A DNA stretch of 5,636 bases from CAVPEW01 sp050247895 (GTDB lineage Bacteria; Actinomycetota; Acidimicrobiia; Acidimicrobiales; VFJN01): the NCBI GenBank assembly GCA_050247895.1, contig JBFWTJ010000248.1, positions 1 through 5,636 of the forward strand, written 5' to 3'. The stretch's first letter is position 1. Every line of letters starts with the position of its first letter. The notes beneath the pieces are model-generated. The model searched no databases, was not told the DNA's origin, and was given only the letters and a program-made list of their open reading frames with translations. A program made the position numbers and the translations under genes. Positions 5,327 to 5,636 of this stretch are shown in pieces.

Positions 5327-5636
5327 ATGACTGTGCTGGATGAGGTTCGGAACACCCCGGTGCGTCGTGCTGTGGCCGCCCTGCTCGCCGCCCTGCTGGT
5401 CCTGAGCGGCCTGGCCCTGGGGCCGGCAGCGCCCGCAGGAGCGCAGGAGGCGGGGCCAGGGGTCGTGGCCACCACGGTCACGTCCAACAGCACGGGCCAG
5501 CCGGCCGGCGTGCTGATCACGCCTCGTGAGGTGGTGATCGGGGAGCCGATCACGATCTCGGGTACCGGCTGGTTCCTCCAGAGCGGCGAGGGTGGTTCGG
5601 CGGGGCCGGTGTTCATCAACCAGCCGTCGGGTGGGA
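5327..5636 (+). CDS. N-terminal part of a Sec-secreted Ig-like surface protein, cut by the window edge
   Basis: The frame is open for 103 codons to the right edge without a stop, so the protein is truncated here. It begins with a classical signal peptide: basic R13-R14, a hydrophobic core of Ala/Leu (about 15-31) and a probable signal-peptidase I site A-G-A|Q-E after residue 39. The mature part starts with a short Thr/Val-rich stretch and then a V-L-I-T-P-R-E-V-V-I-G-E-P-I-T-I-S-G-T-G-W pattern (about 62-82), typical of the first strands of Ig-like beta-sandwich repeats in actinobacterial surface proteins. It is probably a large exported or cell-wall-associated protein. The family and any anchor cannot be judged from this fragment. 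The gene follows the glycosyltransferase gene in the same direction after an AT-rich promoter region, so it probably has its own promoter. The start may be the GTG at 5333. Confidence 0.8.
   Translation, partial: MTVLDEVRNTPVRRAVAALLAALLVLSGLALGPAAPAGAQEAGPGVVATTVTSNSTGQPAGVLITPREVVIGEPITISGTGWFLQSGEGGSAGPVFINQPSGG

Overview
The window is very GC-rich (clearly above 65% by eye). It uses GTG as well as ATG starts, packs its genes tightly and carries regulators typical of Actinomycetota. An actinobacterium is the likely source, possibly an environmental lineage such as Acidimicrobiia, although the exact group is an inference. No rRNA, tRNA, CRISPR array, transposase or integrase is visible.

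Layout from left to right. Positions 1-80 hold the first codons of a minus-strand gene that runs off the left edge. An AT-rich promoter region (about 130-200) separates it from two plus-strand regulators: a DtxR/MntR-family repressor-like protein (324-1091) that has lost nearly all its metal ligands, and a TetR-family regulator (1133-1783). Two minus-strand genes converge on the TetR gene. These are wecB (2489-3640, non-hydrolysing UDP-GlcNAc 2-epimerase) and, overlapping its stop codon by 4 nt (GTGA), a 219-residue protein of two tandem beta-sandwich-like modules with no signal peptide (1833-2492). A 108-bp AT-rich divergent promoter region (3641-3748) follows. Then come a plus-strand 63-residue single-pass membrane protein (3749-3940) and, again overlapping by GTGA, a membrane-bound family 2 glycosyltransferase with the D, DxD, TED and QxxRW signature of processive polysaccharide synthases (3937-5205). 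A third AT-rich promoter region (5206-5326) precedes the start of a large Sec-exported protein (5327 to the right edge).

Reading the genes together: wecB would supply UDP-ManNAc in the cytoplasm, and the membrane synthase, perhaps with its small partner, could use a UDP-amino-sugar to make or extend a surface glycan. The secreted protein and the beta-sandwich protein may be surface or assembly components. This is an inferred cell-surface glycan/protein locus; no substrate can be read from the sequence.

The most unusual points are these. The truncated gene at the left edge and the 219-residue protein share an N-terminal W-D-P-L-x-x-M-x-L-G motif, and the DNA encoding it is 27/32 identical, so they look like paralogues flanking the two regulators. 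The DtxR-like protein appears metal-blind. The three AT-rich promoter regions share a TTRA-N5/6-TCAA element.
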